Source: Paenibacillus sambharensis (GTDB lineage: Bacteria; Bacillota; Bacilli; Paenibacillales; Paenibacillaceae). Taken from it: 64,000 bases of DNA. Shown in pieces: positions 54,707-63,736 of the stretch (within the stretch, counting starts at the first letter, position 1; every line of letters begins with the position of its first letter). The position numbers were made by a program, and so were the translations under genes. The stretch covers positions 124,001 through 188,000 of the forward strand of contig NZ_QKRB01000057.1 in assembly GCF_003233845.1 (NCBI RefSeq), read 5' to 3'. The notes under the pieces are model-generated. The model was given only the letters and a program-made list of their open reading frames with translations, did not search any database and had not been told where the DNA came from.

Positions 54707-54934
54707 TTATACCACTTGCGCTTGATTATTGGCGCTGTCCTGCACATCGGGGTCTACTGAATTCGTTGCACTCACGGCGTTGTTCGCGTTGGTTAATGCC
54801 CCTGTGAGGAAAGAGCCCGATCCGGCGTAAGCCTTGGACGTACTGTTGGGAGAGAGGCGCAGCGCATCGCCGAATTGAACGATGCCTGAGGAACCGACAC
54901 TAATGATATTCACATATCCAACAATTGCAGGCAT
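54707..54934 (-). CDS. gerPA: spore germination protein GerPA (GerPA/GerPF family)
   Basis: A 75-residue protein of the GerPA/GerPF family, beginning MPAIVGYVNIISVGSSGIVQFGDALRLSPNS-like (quoted in part), where MPAI.G and V.FGD..LSP are family marks. It is the first gene of the minus-strand gerP operon, so it is called gerPA, but by sequence it could equally be called a gerPF. The ATG at 54934 follows GAGGTG; an in-frame ATG at 54946 is in the ribosome site. A candidate SigK promoter lies 47-75 bases upstream. Confidence 0.85.
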   Translation of the reverse strand: MPAIVGYVNIISVGSSGIVQFGDALRLSPNSTSKAYAGSGSFLTGALTNANNAVSATNSVDPDVQDSANNQAQVV

Positions 54935-54980
54935 AGCACACCTCATTTCCGGCTTGAGGCCGATACTTAAGACTTATAGT

Positions 54981-55009
54981 AACTATATGCAGGCAATGGC
55001 CCAACGGTT
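54981..55009 (-). promoter_or_regulatory. candidate SigK promoter of gerPA
   Basis: On the minus strand AC (55008-55007), 17 bases, then CATATAGTT (from 54989). This fits the SigK consensus AC-N16/17-CATAnnnTA but for the last base. SigK transcribes gerP in B. subtilis. Confidence 0.5.
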
Positions 55010-55138
55010 CCAATAAATACGGCAATTATAGGCTTGGGGCGTCTGTCCATACGGTTGCCGGCCACTGCCCGCTGGAATAAACTGTTCTTATCGTGAGATA
55101 TGCAGAGTTGCAGGGATGAGAACAGAGGTGAACAGTAT

Positions 55139-55609
55139 ATGGCAGCAGAAGATCAGAACAAGGGCGGCAGCCCATTTGATTTGAACCATTTAGAGGAGTG
55201 GCTGGAGAAGCAGGGAGTGCTTAAAGGTCTTGGCATGTTCGGCTCAGCGGATTGGATCAATGAGATGGTAAGCAAAGCGGTCAGCGGCTCTCTCTCCAGG
55301 AAGCCTGGTGCCAATACCGGTTTGAAGAGCTCCTCTCGTAAGCAGGCCGATGTATTCGAAACCCATCGGTTTATAATCGTTAAGTTTCCGCTCCCGCGAG
55401 ATACCGATTTTTCGGTAATCCGGGTTCTCGTCCGGCCGGACCGGGTGAAATTGGCAGGAATGGCGGAAGGGGATCAATATGCGGATCTGCCCAGGCTTGT
55501 TATCCCGTCAAGCGCTAAAGCGCTGTACAGCTCAGGTGTGCTTCAGATCAAAATGAAGAAGAGACGGGTGAATCCTGGCTATGTAGAGGTTGGAATCCGG
55601 TTTGATTAG
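55139..55609 (+). CDS. Hsp20-like protein, probable spore coat/germination (GerT/CotP-type)
   Basis: A 156-residue soluble protein. The last ~80 residues look like an alpha-crystallin-type beta domain (ETHRFIIVKFPLP, IRVLVRPDRVKLAGMAEG, LPRLVIPSSAKALYSSGVLQIKM; quoted in part). The first ~60 residues are helical and acidic. Bacillus coat proteins CotM, CotP and GerT are of this kind, and the neighbour gerP supports a spore role, but I cannot name the orthologue. The ATG at 55139 follows AGAGGTGA; an in-frame codon at 55100 is rejected. Confidence 0.65.
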   Translation: MAAEDQNKGGSPFDLNHLEEWLEKQGVLKGLGMFGSADWINEMVSKAVSGSLSRKPGANTGLKSSSRKQADVFETHRFIIVKFPLPRDTDFSVIRVLVRPDRVKLAGMAEGDQYADLPRLVIPSSAKALYSSGVLQIKMKKRRVNPGYVEVGIRFD

Positions 55610-55614
55610 TGAAT

Positions 55615-55640
55615 AAAATGTGATCAATCGCACATTTTTT
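55615..55640 (+). terminator. terminator after the Hsp20-like gene
   Basis: AAAATGTG/CACATTTT stem, 8-base loop, six T. Confidence 0.8.
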
Positions 55641-55735
55641 ATGACAAATTATTGTTTACATGCTGGCGGTTCACAGGCAATTCCCTTATAATGCAAAATA
55701 AATGGCCTGAACTAAGATAAGGGAGTGTTGAAGCT

Positions 55736-55936
55736 GTGTCGCTCGTGGATGTTAGTGAGGTTTCCGCCAGTCTGTTTATAACAGGGGCGGTCTTTATACT
55801 GCTTATTTTCTCGCTTCTCAGTCTTGGTATTCTGCGCATGTTTCAGCTGCGGTACAAGGCGGGCTGGCTCTCCTTCGCAGGAGCGGTTGTAAGCTCGGTC
55901 GTATTCGGACTAATCCTGGACCGATGGTTTATGTAG
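55736..55936 (+). CDS. small membrane protein (66 residues), unknown
   Basis: A 66-residue product with two hydrophobic segments (about 12-33 and 43-62) around a short basic loop (RMFQLRYKAGW). The GTG start is ten bases behind AAGGGAG, and a TATAAT box lies at 55687-55692. Its family is not known to me; the codon use is like that of its neighbours. It is flanked by terminators on both sides, so it is a single-gene unit. Confidence 0.6.
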   Translation: MSLVDVSEVSASLFITGAVFILLIFSLLSLGILRMFQLRYKAGWLSFAGAVVSSVVFGLILDRWFM

Positions 55937-55968
55937 CCGCAGGGAGAGCGCAAAAGCACTAGCACAAG

Positions 55969-56020
55969 AACAGCCCCCGTGTGATTGCCCTTGTCCAAGG
56001 GACGATTCACGGGGGCTGTT
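55969..56020. terminator. strong bidirectional hairpin between convergent genes
   Basis: AACAGCCCCCGTG and CACGGGGGCTGTT pair over thirteen bases, with an inner GCCCTT/AAGGG hairpin. The gene on the plus strand and the lipoprotein on the minus strand both run into it. The T runs are short. Confidence 0.75.
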
Positions 56021-56042
56021 TGGCTGTTATCGTTAAATCAGA

Positions 56043-56576
56043 CTAAACTCCAGTATACTGGGGAGTCGGTGTTGGCTCACCGGACTCTGCATACCGCGCT
56101 TCAATGAACTGCCTGATTTCTGGAACGGACAGGCCTTCCTTCTGCTTCATGACAGCTGTAAATGCGATATCCAGACAGGTACCGCAGCGGGTTCCATGAT
56201 CATCCCAAACCATGGTTCCGTCTTCCTGCACTTCATAGATGAAGCAGTTCCGGCTGCTCGTGTGGCCTGCAATTGTTCCGCAGCCGCAATAGCACGGGAT
56301 CCAGTCGAGAAGGTCAGAGTGCTCGGCTGCAAGGCGGTATACATTCACCAGCTCCTCGGGCTTGGAATCCAGGAAGGACGGAAGCTCGTCTGAAGAAGCA
56401 GTGGCTTCCCGCAGATCCCCATTAGCTGCAGTATGGCTTTCATGATGCTCCGCATGCTGTCCGGCTGTTTCTGCAGGTGCGTTTGATTGACTGGTATTGC
56501 TTCCCCCGCAGGCAGAAATCAGCAGGATAAGCACAAGGGCTGCAGAGATGCCCGAAATTTTCTTCCTCACCTGCAT
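56043..56576 (-). CDS. PCYCGC-motif lipoprotein
   Basis: A 177-residue lipoprotein: N-terminal signal with lipobox LISACGG (Cys at about residue 23), then a His/Glu-rich segment, then the PCYCGCG motif near residue 94 with further cysteines CFIYE, RCGTC, typical of the PF13798 (PCYCGC) family, widespread in Bacillales and of unknown function. The cysteine-rich core suggests binding of a metal or haem outside the membrane; that is inference. The minus-strand ATG at 56576 follows AAGGAG. Confidence 0.85.
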   Translation of the reverse strand: MQVRKKISGISAALVLILLISACGGSNTSQSNAPAETAGQHAEHHESHTAANGDLREATASSDELPSFLDSKPEELVNVYRLAAEHSDLLDWIPCYCGCGTIAGHTSSRNCFIYEVQEDGTMVWDDHGTRCGTCLDIAFTAVMKQKEGLSVPEIRQFIEARYAESGEPTPTPQYTGV

Positions 56577-56721
56577 TCAACTCCTTACAATGTGATGTAT
56601 AATACAATTTTACTATGTTGACCGCCTAATCGACCTTCGAAAAAATGTCCAAAATGTGAACCCGTCGCAGGACAAATGTTCTCAAGGTTAAATGGGCTAA
56701 TAGTGAGAGGGAAGGGATTCC

Positions 56722-56940
56722 ATGTATACAATGCTCTGGTTTGGTTGTAATATCTGTTTCGTTGCCCTGCTGATTCTGTTTCTGTTTCAAAACCGCAGCT
56801 ACCAGGAGGCGCGAAGCAGCGGCGATGCCGGACGGGCAGCGGTTCTCAACAGGCGGCGCCTGCTGTCGGGTATTCTGGCAGTTATAGCTTTTGTGGCGAT
56901 GGCAGCTGTCCTGCTGATTGACATGCATCTGAATGGTTAA
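56722..56940 (+). CDS. small membrane protein (72 residues), unknown
   Basis: A 72-residue protein with two hydrophobic segments (about 5-23 and 46-66) and a basic, charged loop of about 20 residues between them. The ATG follows GGGAAGGG. It is on the plus strand and does not overlap the divergent lipoprotein gene (146 bases between their starts). Not recognised; a transporter-linked or signalling small membrane protein cannot be told from sequence. Confidence 0.55.
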   Translation: MYTMLWFGCNICFVALLILFLFQNRSYQEARSSGDAGRAAVLNRRRLLSGILAVIAFVAMAAVLLIDMHLNG

Positions 56941-57126
56941 GGGATAGCCTGGAAATATATTTCATATTTTTTAATTCCCATTTACGCAACTTTTACGATT
57001 CTAAGGCGTTTAAGGAATAGGTCTGCCCAAGTAGGAAAGCGGGAACGGCAGGAAGAAGTCCGTCTGCAGCTTGCAGGCGGATGAAATTTGGACTTAAGGG
57101 AAATCAGAAGGTGAAGGAGACAAAGC

Positions 57127-59091
57127 ATGAAATCGTTGAAATGGTTAATGGTATTATCGCTGCTTATTATCTCGGTACAATTCTCCCCGGCAGAGCCTGC
57201 AGCAGCACGCAGCGGCGGCAGTATCCTGCAGATGAAGAAGAATAGTGACATCATTTATTTTAACGGTAAGGAAATGAAGGCTGCTCAGCCGGTCACGATC
57301 ATTAAGGGCTCGGCTTATCTGCCGCTGCGCGGCATTGCAGATCCTTTTGGCTACACGCTGTCTTATGACAAGAAGACAAGGGAATCGGTAGCAAAGGGCG
57401 GATCGAAGGAAATCCGTTTCAAAGCAGGCAGCTCGATTATCAAGATTAATGGTGCCAGCGTTCAGGGACCAGGCCCTGCTTATAACCAAAATGGCTTCCT
57501 GATGGTTCCAATCCGGATGTGGTCCAACCTCACCGGCAGTACGATCACGGCCAACAGCGGCAATATCACGATTACCTGGAGTACGGTTCCGGTCGCGACC
57601 TTCAAGGTAAGTCCGGACGTTATCTATGCAGGTCAAACGAGAGTAACATTTCAGGACTTGTCTTCAAGTAACGGTCCTTACAAGATCATAGACGAACGCT
57701 GGGAAGGCCGGCAGGAATACTACGAGTCGGCAGGCACTTATGTCATCACAAGATGGGTAATGGACGAGAACGGGACATGGAGTGAGCCGTACAGCGTTAC
57801 GATTACCGTGCGTACACCGAATCAGCCGCCGGTTGCGGATTTTGCAACTGAGAAGCCAGCCTACCGGATTGGTGAGCAGGTTACCTATATCGACCGGAGC
57901 TATGACGATGAGAATGCAATCACCCGCAGAGTCTGGACGGGCAACGAGCCGGTGTTCTTCGAGCCTGGTGAGAAGCGCGTGACACTGGAGGTTGAGGACC
58001 AGCACGGGATGGTTAACGTGGTAACCAAGCTGGTGACGGTTACGGAGGAAGTGCTGTACACCCGTGAAGAATATAACCAGCTGTATACGCCGGTTGGCGC
58101 CAAGTACGAAATGAATGGCGCCAAAGTACTGGAATATGGGGTCGTAAATCACAAGTTCCACAACGAGCCGTCGCAGATGGTGCGCAGCAATAGTCCGGAG
58201 AAGTGGCTTACTACCGGTATCGCCTACCAGGATGACCTGACTGGCAAGACAAGATTCATGTTCCACAACCGGAACAGCACGGGCTATAATGTCAAGATGT
58301 ATCTGCTTGCGACGAACATTAACGGTACGGTAGCACGGGTGGGTACCGGACCAATCGGTATCGGCGGTCCGACCACCTACGTGTCAACAGCCGGCCGCCA
58401 ATCCGTTACACGCTATTTGCAAGCCTTGAACGCGAATGCGCCTTATACGTATGAAACGTTAAGACCAGGTGAGACGAAGATTGTAGCATCTGATTTGGCC
58501 AAAGCACCTATCAAGGACACCCAGGTCTTCTCAGCACATGTCGATATGATGTCGGACCAGCCGATTCGCTATCAGATTGTAGTGGTGCGTGAGAATGAGG
58601 ACCCGGTAACGGCAGTAAAATCACTGCAGCAGATGTCACGGGATGAGTACCATGTACGCGGAACCTTCTATAATGCGGAACGGGTAATCGACGGGGCAGA
58701 GGTCGACGGTCTCGGCAGAAAGCCGCAGTATATCATGCTGGGTGACAAAAAAGTGGATACCCATCTGGACGGCATTGATAACACCACTGGCAAACTGGAA
58801 TGGAATTTGGGTAACTATGGGGTGCTCTACAAGATGAAGCTCACGAATGTTGCTCCCCGGACTCTGATCGGGATCAATGCCAGAGGCGGCCATTATGCCG
58901 GCGCCTTCTCCGTTAACGGTAATGTAGTAGGAGCGCCGCAGTCGGGCATTCTCAATAACAACGGGGAGACCGTCGTGCTGCATCGCACCGGCAATGTTCC
59001 CGAGACAGTTGAGATAACGTTCGTGCTGGCATCGGGCAGCAATCTGCCGATCTATATGCTCTTCAGTCCACTGCCGGAAATCCGCTGGTAG
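57127..59091 (+). CDS. secreted protein: copper-amine-oxidase-like N-domain plus PKD-like domains
   Basis: A 654-residue exported protein: signal peptide with a cut near residue 27 (PAAARS), then a region of about 100 residues (about 35-150) of the copper-amine-oxidase N-terminal type (YLPLRGIADPFGYTLSYDKKT, MVPIRMWSNLTG), common in Paenibacillus cell-surface proteins. Two PKD/Ig-like beta domains follow (about 160-235 and 237-310, the second beginning QPPVADFATEKPAYRIGEQVTYIDRS, quoted in part). The last ~340 residues, with DVSAHVDMMS-like and NLGNYGVLYKMKLTNVAP segments, I do not recognise. A surface or wall-related role is likely, function unknown. Confidence 0.8.
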   Translation: MKSLKWLMVLSLLIISVQFSPAEPAAARSGGSILQMKKNSDIIYFNGKEMKAAQPVTIIKGSAYLPLRGIADPFGYTLSYDKKTRESVAKGGSKEIRFKAGSSIIKINGASVQGPGPAYNQNGFLMVPIRMWSNLTGSTITANSGNITITWSTVPVATFKVSPDVIYAGQTRVTFQDLSSSNGPYKIIDERWEGRQEYYESAGTYVITRWVMDENGTWSEPYSVTITVRTPNQPPVADFATEKPAYRIGEQVTYIDRSYDDENAITRRVWTGNEPVFFEPGEKRVTLEVEDQHGMVNVVTKLVTVTEEVLYTREEYNQLYTPVGAKYEMNGAKVLEYGVVNHKFHNEPSQMVRSNSPEKWLTTGIAYQDDLTGKTRFMFHNRNSTGYNVKMYLLATNINGTVARVGTGPIGIGGPTTYVSTAGRQSVTRYLQALNANAPYTYETLRPGETKIVASDLAKAPIKDTQVFSAHVDMMSDQPIRYQIVVVRENEDPVTAVKSLQQMSRDEYHVRGTFYNAERVIDGAEVDGLGRKPQYIMLGDKKVDTHLDGIDNTTGKLEWNLGNYGVLYKMKLTNVAPRTLIGINARGGHYAGAFSVNGNVVGAPQSGILNNNGETVVLHRTGNVPETVEITFVLASGSNLPIYMLFSPLPEIRW

Positions 59092-59118
59092 GCATCTGAT
59101 ATCATACAACTTATTTGA

Positions 59119-59150
59119 CCCCTGATTCCGACTGTGGAATCAGGGGTTTT
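59119..59150 (+). terminator. terminator of the secreted-protein gene
   Basis: Perfect 11-bp stem CCCCTGATTCC/GGAATCAGGGG with TTTTATCTTTT tail. Confidence 0.92.
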
Positions 59151-59238
59151 ATCTTTTGGAGCGGCTGCCTTGGATGATTGACGGGACGAGCTTTTTACGG
59201 CATGATGATATCATTATAGCCGCCGGAGGGAAGATGAG

Positions 59239-59682
59239 ATGCAGACTGACGAAATCATCCGGTTAATGTCTGAGGCGGGGCTGCGCATCACCGATCAGCG
59301 CAAGACGCTGGCCAAGCTGTTTGCCGATTCGCCCGGGTACTTATCACCTAAGGATGTATATGATCACATGGGCCGTTATTATACAGGATTGAGTTTTGAC
59401 ACGGTTTACCGGAATCTTCGCGTCATGGATGAGCTGGGTGTTCTGGAGCAGGTCATGTTTGAGGAAGGGGTAAAGTTCAAGGCGCACTGCCGTGAAGCCC
59501 ATCATCATCATCACCTGATCTGCCTGCATTGCGGGAAGACCTACCCGCTTACGTTATGTCCTATGGATATGACGGAGATTCCCGAGGAATTTAAAGTTGT
59601 GAAGCATAAATTTGAAGTGTTCGGCTACTGCAAGGACTGCACAGGTGAAGCAGAAGCGGCGGCTGCAGGCTCAGACGGCTAG
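59239..59682 (+). CDS. zur: zinc uptake regulator Zur (Fur family)
   Basis: A 147-residue Fur-family repressor. The DNA-binding half has [27 protein letters not shown] and the recognition helix [13 protein letters not shown]; the metal half has [12 protein letters not shown] and the structural zinc cysteines in CLHCG and CKDC. The CPMDMTEIP and [10 protein letters not shown] segments agree with Zur of B. subtilis (CPMD and HKFEIYGTC), not with Fur or PerR. It is upstream of yidD, metS and the zinc importer genes; a Zur-like box lies before znuA. The last 12 residues are Ala-rich. Confidence 0.92.
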   Translation: MQTDEIIRLMSEAGLRITDQRKTLAKLFADSPGYLSPKDVYDHMGRYYTGLSFDTVYRNLRVMDELGVLEQVMFEEGVKFKAHCREAHHHHHLICLHCGKTYPLTLCPMDMTEIPEEFKVVKHKFEVFGYCKDCTGEAEAAAAGSDG

Positions 59683-59698
59683 GAGGTGTCTTCTTAGG

Positions 59699-59926
59699 AT
59701 GCGCAAGGTGCTGCAAGGTCCGGTTCGTTTTTACCGTTCTTTCATATCTCCGCTGAAGCCGCCTACCTGCCGCTTCTATCCGACCTGCTCCGCGTATGCG
59801 CTGGAGGCGCTGGAGACACATGGGGCGCTGCGGGGGAGCTGGCTTTCTATCAAGCGGATCTGCCGCTGTCATCCGTTTCATCCGGGCGGAATCGACCCTG
59901 TTCCGCCAAAGGCTTCTAAACCTTGA
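59699..59926 (+). CDS. yidD: membrane protein insertion efficiency factor YidD
   Basis: A 75-residue basic protein of the YidD family (PF01809), which helps YidC-dependent insertion. The family core is [30 protein letters not shown] (quoted in part) with the two cysteines PTCRFYPTC and the [13 protein letters not shown] end, so it is complete. The ATG at 59699 is ten bases after AGGAGGTG, which overlaps the zur stop; zur and yidD are probably one transcript. The metS promoter begins inside its stop codon. Confidence 0.93.
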   Translation: MRKVLQGPVRFYRSFISPLKPPTCRFYPTCSAYALEALETHGALRGSWLSIKRICRCHPFHPGGIDPVPPKASKP

Positions 59927-59951
59927 CAATAGAAGATCAATTAGGTACGAT
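59923..59951 (+). promoter_or_regulatory. SigA promoter of metS
   Basis: TTGACA (59923-59928) and TACGAT (59946-59951) with 17-base spacing. It overlaps the stop codon of yidD and leads into the T-box leader. Confidence 0.8.
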
Positions 59952-59982
59952 TCTGTCAGGATATGTTTCATATTGAGTAGGC

Positions 59983-60257
59983 CAATGAACGGATGAGTAC
60001 ATGGTGATTGCCCTTTTCAGAGAGCCGGATAAGCTGGGAACCGGTAAGGAGCGGCTGTGGAAGATGGTCCTGGAGGTATTCCTGCTGAGCTGTGCCCAAG
60101 CGTTAGGGCGGCAAAGCGGAACGTTAGACCGCGTTACAGGTCCTAGCCGCTGCTGGGCGGCACGAACGAAGCTTCCCTGCGCACTAAAGCGCCCGGAAGG
60201 AATTTGGGTGGTACCACGTGAGCTGAGCTCTCGTCCCATACGGACGGGGGTTTTTTT
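59983..60257 (+). ncRNA. T-box riboswitch, Met-specific, controlling metS
   Basis: The leader has the classic T-box parts. Stem I shows GGATGAGTA (59995-60003 approx.), AGAGAGCCGG and GGGAACCGG. A candidate Met specifier codon ATG lies at 60064-60066. The T-box itself is GGGTGGTACCACGT (60206-60219), and the terminator is CTCGTCC/GGACGGG (60230-60236 with 60242-60248) followed by seven T. When uncharged tRNA-Met pairs with the specifier and with the T-box, the antiterminator forms and metS is transcribed. The Met specifier agrees with the downstream gene, which supports the call. No protein gene is in this stretch, although a short frame (60001-60279) runs through it. Confidence 0.9.
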
Positions 60258-60284
60258 GCGTTTTGGCGGGTTTCTATAACCTGA

Positions 60285-62300
<2,016 letters not shown>

Positions 62301-62312
62301 TCAACAACAGGC

Positions 62313-62345
62313 AGCAGTCCCGTCGAGAAACGGGGCTGCTTTTTT
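62313..62345 (+). terminator. metS terminator
   Basis: AGCAGTCCCGT pairs with ACGGGGCTGCT (one G-U); six T follow. Confidence 0.85.
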
Positions 62346-62408
62346 GATGCACGCTATTGGCGGCTCCAATGTGAGCGGATTACAGCAGGCTATAATTCGG
62401 ATAAGGCA

Positions 62409-62437
62409 TTGACAGCTATTCCACCCGGCTATATAAT
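62409..62437 (+). promoter_or_regulatory. full-consensus SigA promoter of znuA
   Basis: TTGACA (62409-62414), 17 bases, TATAAT (62432-62437): a perfect match to the SigA consensus. Such a strong promoter is normally held down by a repressor, and a Zur-type site lies directly downstream. Confidence 0.9.
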
Positions 62438-62448
62438 CATAAGCGTAA

Positions 62449-62463
62449 TTGTAACGATTACGA
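62449..62463. promoter_or_regulatory. Zur box of znuA
   Basis: TTGTAACGATTACGA agrees with the Bacillus Zur consensus TCGTAATnATTACGA at 12 of 14 defined bases. It lies just downstream of the expected transcription start, where Zn-loaded Zur would block RNA polymerase. Confidence 0.7.
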
Positions 62464-62497
62464 AGAAGAGATTATAGGTGAAGCGGGGATTAAATGA

Positions 62498-63664
62498 ATG
62501 AATCTATTATTGGATGTACAGAACAAGCGTAAATGGCAAGCTGCTAAGAACCGGTTAATCCGTTCAGCAGGGCTTCTGCTGCTGGCTTCCTTGCTAATAC
62601 TGACGGCTGCCTGTTCTGGCGGTGACAAGGCTGCGAATGACAATCCGGATAAATTAAATATTGTGACAAGCTTTTATCCGATTTATTATCTTGCCAATGA
62701 GATTGGCGGGGATCGGGTGGATGTTACGAATCTTATTCCTGCCGGCGTAGAGCCTCACGATTGGACGCCGAAGAGCCAGGACCTGACAAAGGCATCAAAG
62801 GCTGCGCTGTTTATCTACAATGGAGCCGGGTTTGAAGGCTGGGTAGATAATTTCCTGCAGGGGCTGGGCAGCGGTCATACGGTCAAGACGCTAGAAGCAA
62901 GTAAGGGTATTAAACTTATTGACGGCAATCCGGAAGCGGGGCACGGCCATGAGGATGAGCATGCACATGAGGCTGAAGGTGAAGCAGAGCATGGCCATGA
63001 GGATGAGCATGCACATGAGGCTGAAGGTGAAGCGGGGCATGGCCACGAGGACGAGCATGCACATGAGGCTGAAGGTGAAGCGGAGCACGGCCACGAGGAC
63101 GAGCATACGGACGAGGCGGAATCCAGCCATAACCACTCGCTGGACAAAGATCCGCACACTTGGGTCAGCCCGAAGTCGGCTATCCAGATGGCCGAGAATA
63201 TTAAGAATAGTCTGGTAGAGATTGACGCTGACAATGCGGCTGTATATGAGGCGAACTATGAAGATTTGGCCGCCCGGTTGAATGAGCTCGACCAGAAGTT
63301 TGCGGAAGAGCTGGCAGGGAAATCCAAGAGTGACATCGTTGTATCCCACCAGGCATTTGGCTATCTGTGCAGAGATTACGGTCTGAACCAGATTGCCATT
63401 ATGGGATTGTCACCTGATGCAGAGCCGAAGGCTCAGGATATTATCCGTATTGCAAACTATGTGAAAGAACACAATATTCAGTACATCTTCTTTGAGGAAA
63501 TGGTCTCTCCGACACTGGCACAAACGCTGGCGAACGAAGCGAAGGTGGATACGCTTGTTCTGAATCCTATTGAAGGCTTAACGCCCGAACAGGAAGCAAG
63601 AGGGGACAATTACTTCACGCTAATGGAGACAAACTTGCAAAATTTAAAGAAGGCATTACAATAA
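62498..63664 (+). CDS. znuA: zinc ABC transporter substrate-binding lipoprotein
   Basis: The extracellular zinc-binding lipoprotein of a zinc importer (cluster A-I family). The 388-residue protein has a lipobox LTAAC with Cys 39, the N-lobe VTSFYPIYYLANEIGGD with EPHDWTPK metal ligand region, a long His/Glu-rich insert (about 149-212) and the C-lobe with SHQAFGYLCRDYGL and IFFEEMVSP. The insert has four 16-residue repeats (HGHEDEHAHEAEGEAE) and sits where other ZnuA proteins have a shorter His-rich loop. The ATG at 62498 is used; the ribosome site is weak. znuC follows after a hairpin. Confidence 0.93.
   Translation: MNLLLDVQNKRKWQAAKNRLIRSAGLLLLASLLILTAACSGGDKAANDNPDKLNIVTSFYPIYYLANEIGGDRVDVTNLIPAGVEPHDWTPKSQDLTKASKAALFIYNGAGFEGWVDNFLQGLGSGHTVKTLEASKGIKLIDGNPEAGHGHEDEHAHEAEGEAEHGHEDEHAHEAEGEAGHGHEDEHAHEAEGEAEHGHEDEHTDEAESSHNHSLDKDPHTWVSPKSAIQMAENIKNSLVEIDADNAAVYEANYEDLAARLNELDQKFAEELAGKSKSDIVVSHQAFGYLCRDYGLNQIAIMGLSPDAEPKAQDIIRIANYVKEHNIQYIFFEEMVSPTLAQTLANEAKVDTLVLNPIEGLTPEQEARGDNYFTLMETNLQNLKKALQ
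62942..63133 (+). repeat. four tandem 48-bp repeats in znuA encoding a His-rich loop
   Basis: Units start at 62942, 62990, 63038 and 63086. Each encodes a 16-residue HGHEDEHAHEAEGEAE unit; the last diverges in its second half. DNA identity among the first units is high, so they arose by recent duplication within the gene. Confidence 0.9.
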
Positions 63665-63676
63665 TATAGACTACGC

Positions 63677-63718
63677 AAGTCTGCCAGGTGCCGTTCAAGG
63701 CCCCTGGCAGACTTTATT
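63677..63718 (+). terminator. intercistronic hairpin between znuA and znuC
   Basis: AAGTCTGCCAGG (63677-63688) and CCTGGCAGACTT (63703-63714) form a perfect 12-bp stem, followed by TATT and, nine bases later, by the znuC ribosome site. A partial terminator or a 3'-end block would give more binding protein than ATPase. Confidence 0.75.
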
Positions 63719-63736
63719 GAAGGAGGGTGGACGGTA

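Noticed and set aside
56990-57090. Cyclic di-GMP riboswitch before the secreted protein gene
   Set aside because: The conserved core sequences of class I and class II are missing.
59205-59214. ATGATATCAT palindrome upstream of zur as a Zur box
   Set aside because: It does not match the Zur consensus TCGTAATnATTACGA; autoregulation at this site is not supported.
60001-60279. 92-codon frame between yidD and metS
   Set aside because: The region is a T-box leader with terminator; no ribosome site or family.
62942-63133. Tandem repeats as a CRISPR array
   Set aside because: The 48-bp repeats are contiguous, in frame inside znuA, and have no spacers.
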